Shown: in pieces, positions 63,364 to 64,000 of the stretch
Layout of the letters: the number at the start of each line of letters is the position of its first letter
Numbering within the stretch: the first letter of the stretch is position 1
Source: Nitrospirillum amazonense
GTDB lineage: Bacteria > Pseudomonadota > Alphaproteobacteria > Azospirillales > Azospirillaceae
NCBI RefSeq assembly: GCF_007828035.1
Contig: NZ_VITV01000003.1
Span: 744,001 to 808,000 of the forward strand
DNA length: 64,000 bases
Direction: 5' to 3'
Translations under genes and position numbers: made by a program
Notes under the pieces: model-generated
Seen by the model: the letters and a program-made list of their open reading frames with translations, nothing else
Databases searched by the model: none
What the model was told of the DNA's origin: nothing

Positions 63364-63385
63364 CCATATTTCGACAATTATAGAA
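63364..63385. promoter_or_regulatory. Candidate ArsR operator upstream of arsH
   Basis: On the minus strand TTCTA-TA-ATTGTCG-AA-ATATGG, 18 of 22 positions identical to the site at arsR. It begins 8 bp upstream of the arsH ATG. Confidence 0.55.
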
Positions 63386-63639
63386 TAGTCAACTCTCCCG
63401 CAGGATAGAGGGTGAACACGCCGCCATGTTGACTGTTGTTCGTTGCCCGGCCTGGGCGCCGATGGGCACGATACCAATTTGATTTTACTGACTTTAATGG
63501 AGTCGTCGGGTCACCCCGGTTAACAGTCCAGATGGCTCAAAGCCTTTGGCGTGTCATCTTCCAGGCGCTCCAGACCCAAAACAGAATGGCCCTGATCAGC
63601 GCCAACTGAGCCGGCCAGGACCATTCTCCACGGGGGACG
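63386..63639. other. Intergenic region upstream of arsH
   Basis: No coding region is supported; short open frames here have no recognisable similarity. It must hold the arsH promoter. The stretch around 63465-63500 is clearly AT-richer than the surroundings. Confidence 0.4.
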
Positions 63640-64000
63640 CTACAGCGGTTCTTGCTCAACCCAGCCCGGCTGCAGCAGGCGAACCGAGGCGAGGGCCGGC
63701 CCGCCCTTATCAGAACGGCCCGCAATCCGTGCCGTTAACGGCCCTGCCCCAGAACCTCGATCATCGCCCAACTGATCTCTGTCAGCGGAATCTTGACCCG
63801 ACCCGCCCACGGAGAATCGGCCTGGCCGGCGTATTGGCCTACCGACAGGTAAATGAATCGCGTATTGGGCGAGCCCTGGACGAAAGGTCCCAGCAATCGC
63901 GGCCTCCCGTCTGCCAAGCAGCCTGCCACTGTCACCTCCAAATCGAAAACGGCTTCTTCGGTCGATCAACGGGTCGGCGAAGTGAGCCTGAGTTTCTCCG
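63640..64000 (-). pseudogene. DUF5990-like gene with two compensating frameshifts, cut by window edge
   Basis: The minus strand encodes, in three pieces, a protein resembling the DUF5990 family as I recall it. Frame A gives GETQAHFADPLID. Frame B gives EEAVFDLEVTVAG, then RLLGPFVQG, TRFIYLSVGQYAGQADSPW and KIPLTEISWAMIEVLGQG. Frame A again gives PLTARIAGRSDKGGPALASV to the stop. The shift from A to B near 63960 corresponds to one extra base and the return near 63745 to one missing base. Both could be sequencing errors or genuine decay. The function of the family is unknown. Confidence 0.5.

Overview
The window is about 64 kb of GC-rich DNA. Its codon use, tightly overlapping operons, hup/hyp hydrogenase system and two TonB-dependent receptors suggest an alphaproteobacterium, probably Rhodospirillales/Azospirillaceae. 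That placement is inference; no rRNA or other phylogenetic marker is present. I see no insertion sequence, prophage, CRISPR array or replication origin.

1-18.6 kb (minus strand): a complete [NiFe] uptake-hydrogenase locus. hupS-hupL-hupE-hupC encode the membrane-bound enzyme, a HupE-type permease and its cytochrome b. An intrinsic terminator follows hupC. A 17-gene compact operon comes next: hupDFGHIJK, hypABCDE, hupR-hupT-hupU-hupV and hypF, the last cut by the window edge. It carries all maturation factors plus the H2-sensing hydrogenase HupUV, the kinase HupT and the sigma-54 activator HupR. Each of the two units is preceded by a near-perfect sigma-54 promoter and by a TTCC-N4-GGAA-type dyad about 85-97 bp upstream, so HupR probably drives both, including its own gene. 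HupS has the two extra cysteines of oxygen-tolerant group 1d enzymes. A tRNA-Glu gene closes the region.

18.7-28.0 kb: a class II lanthipeptide locus. It has a 98-residue precursor with a Nif11-type leader and a 16-residue core, and a LanM synthetase whose cyclase zinc site reads Cys/Cys-Cys (CCG), as in ProcM-like enzymes. On the opposite strand lie three NHLM-type export genes: an HlyD-like adaptor, a C39 peptidase-ABC transporter and a second ABC transporter. This is the most novel-looking system here.

28.2-32.6 kb: a glutaminase; then an OmpR-family two-component pair with a PepSY protein, divergent from a second PepSY protein and a cytochrome b561. Four CTGAACG boxes sit in the shared intergenic space.

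32.9-40.8 kb: a fructose PTS regulon: LacI/FruR-like repressor, fused IIA-HPr-EI, 1-phosphofructokinase, IIBC and an OprB-like porin, with FruR-like operators.

41.2-50.5 kb: LysR regulator, TonB receptor, small membrane protein plus sodium:solute symporter, class III aminotransferase, second LysR regulator and an amidase, probably nitrogen-compound uptake and catabolism.

50.7-59.5 kb: AraC regulator, TonB receptor, acetoacetyl-CoA synthetase, MHS-type transporter and a tannase/feruloyl-esterase-like enzyme, probably uptake and hydrolysis of an ester.

59.7-64 kb: an arsenic resistance operon arsH-arsR-arsC-(arsC-arsN2)-acr3 with two paired operator-like sites, then a frameshifted DUF5990-like gene at the window end.
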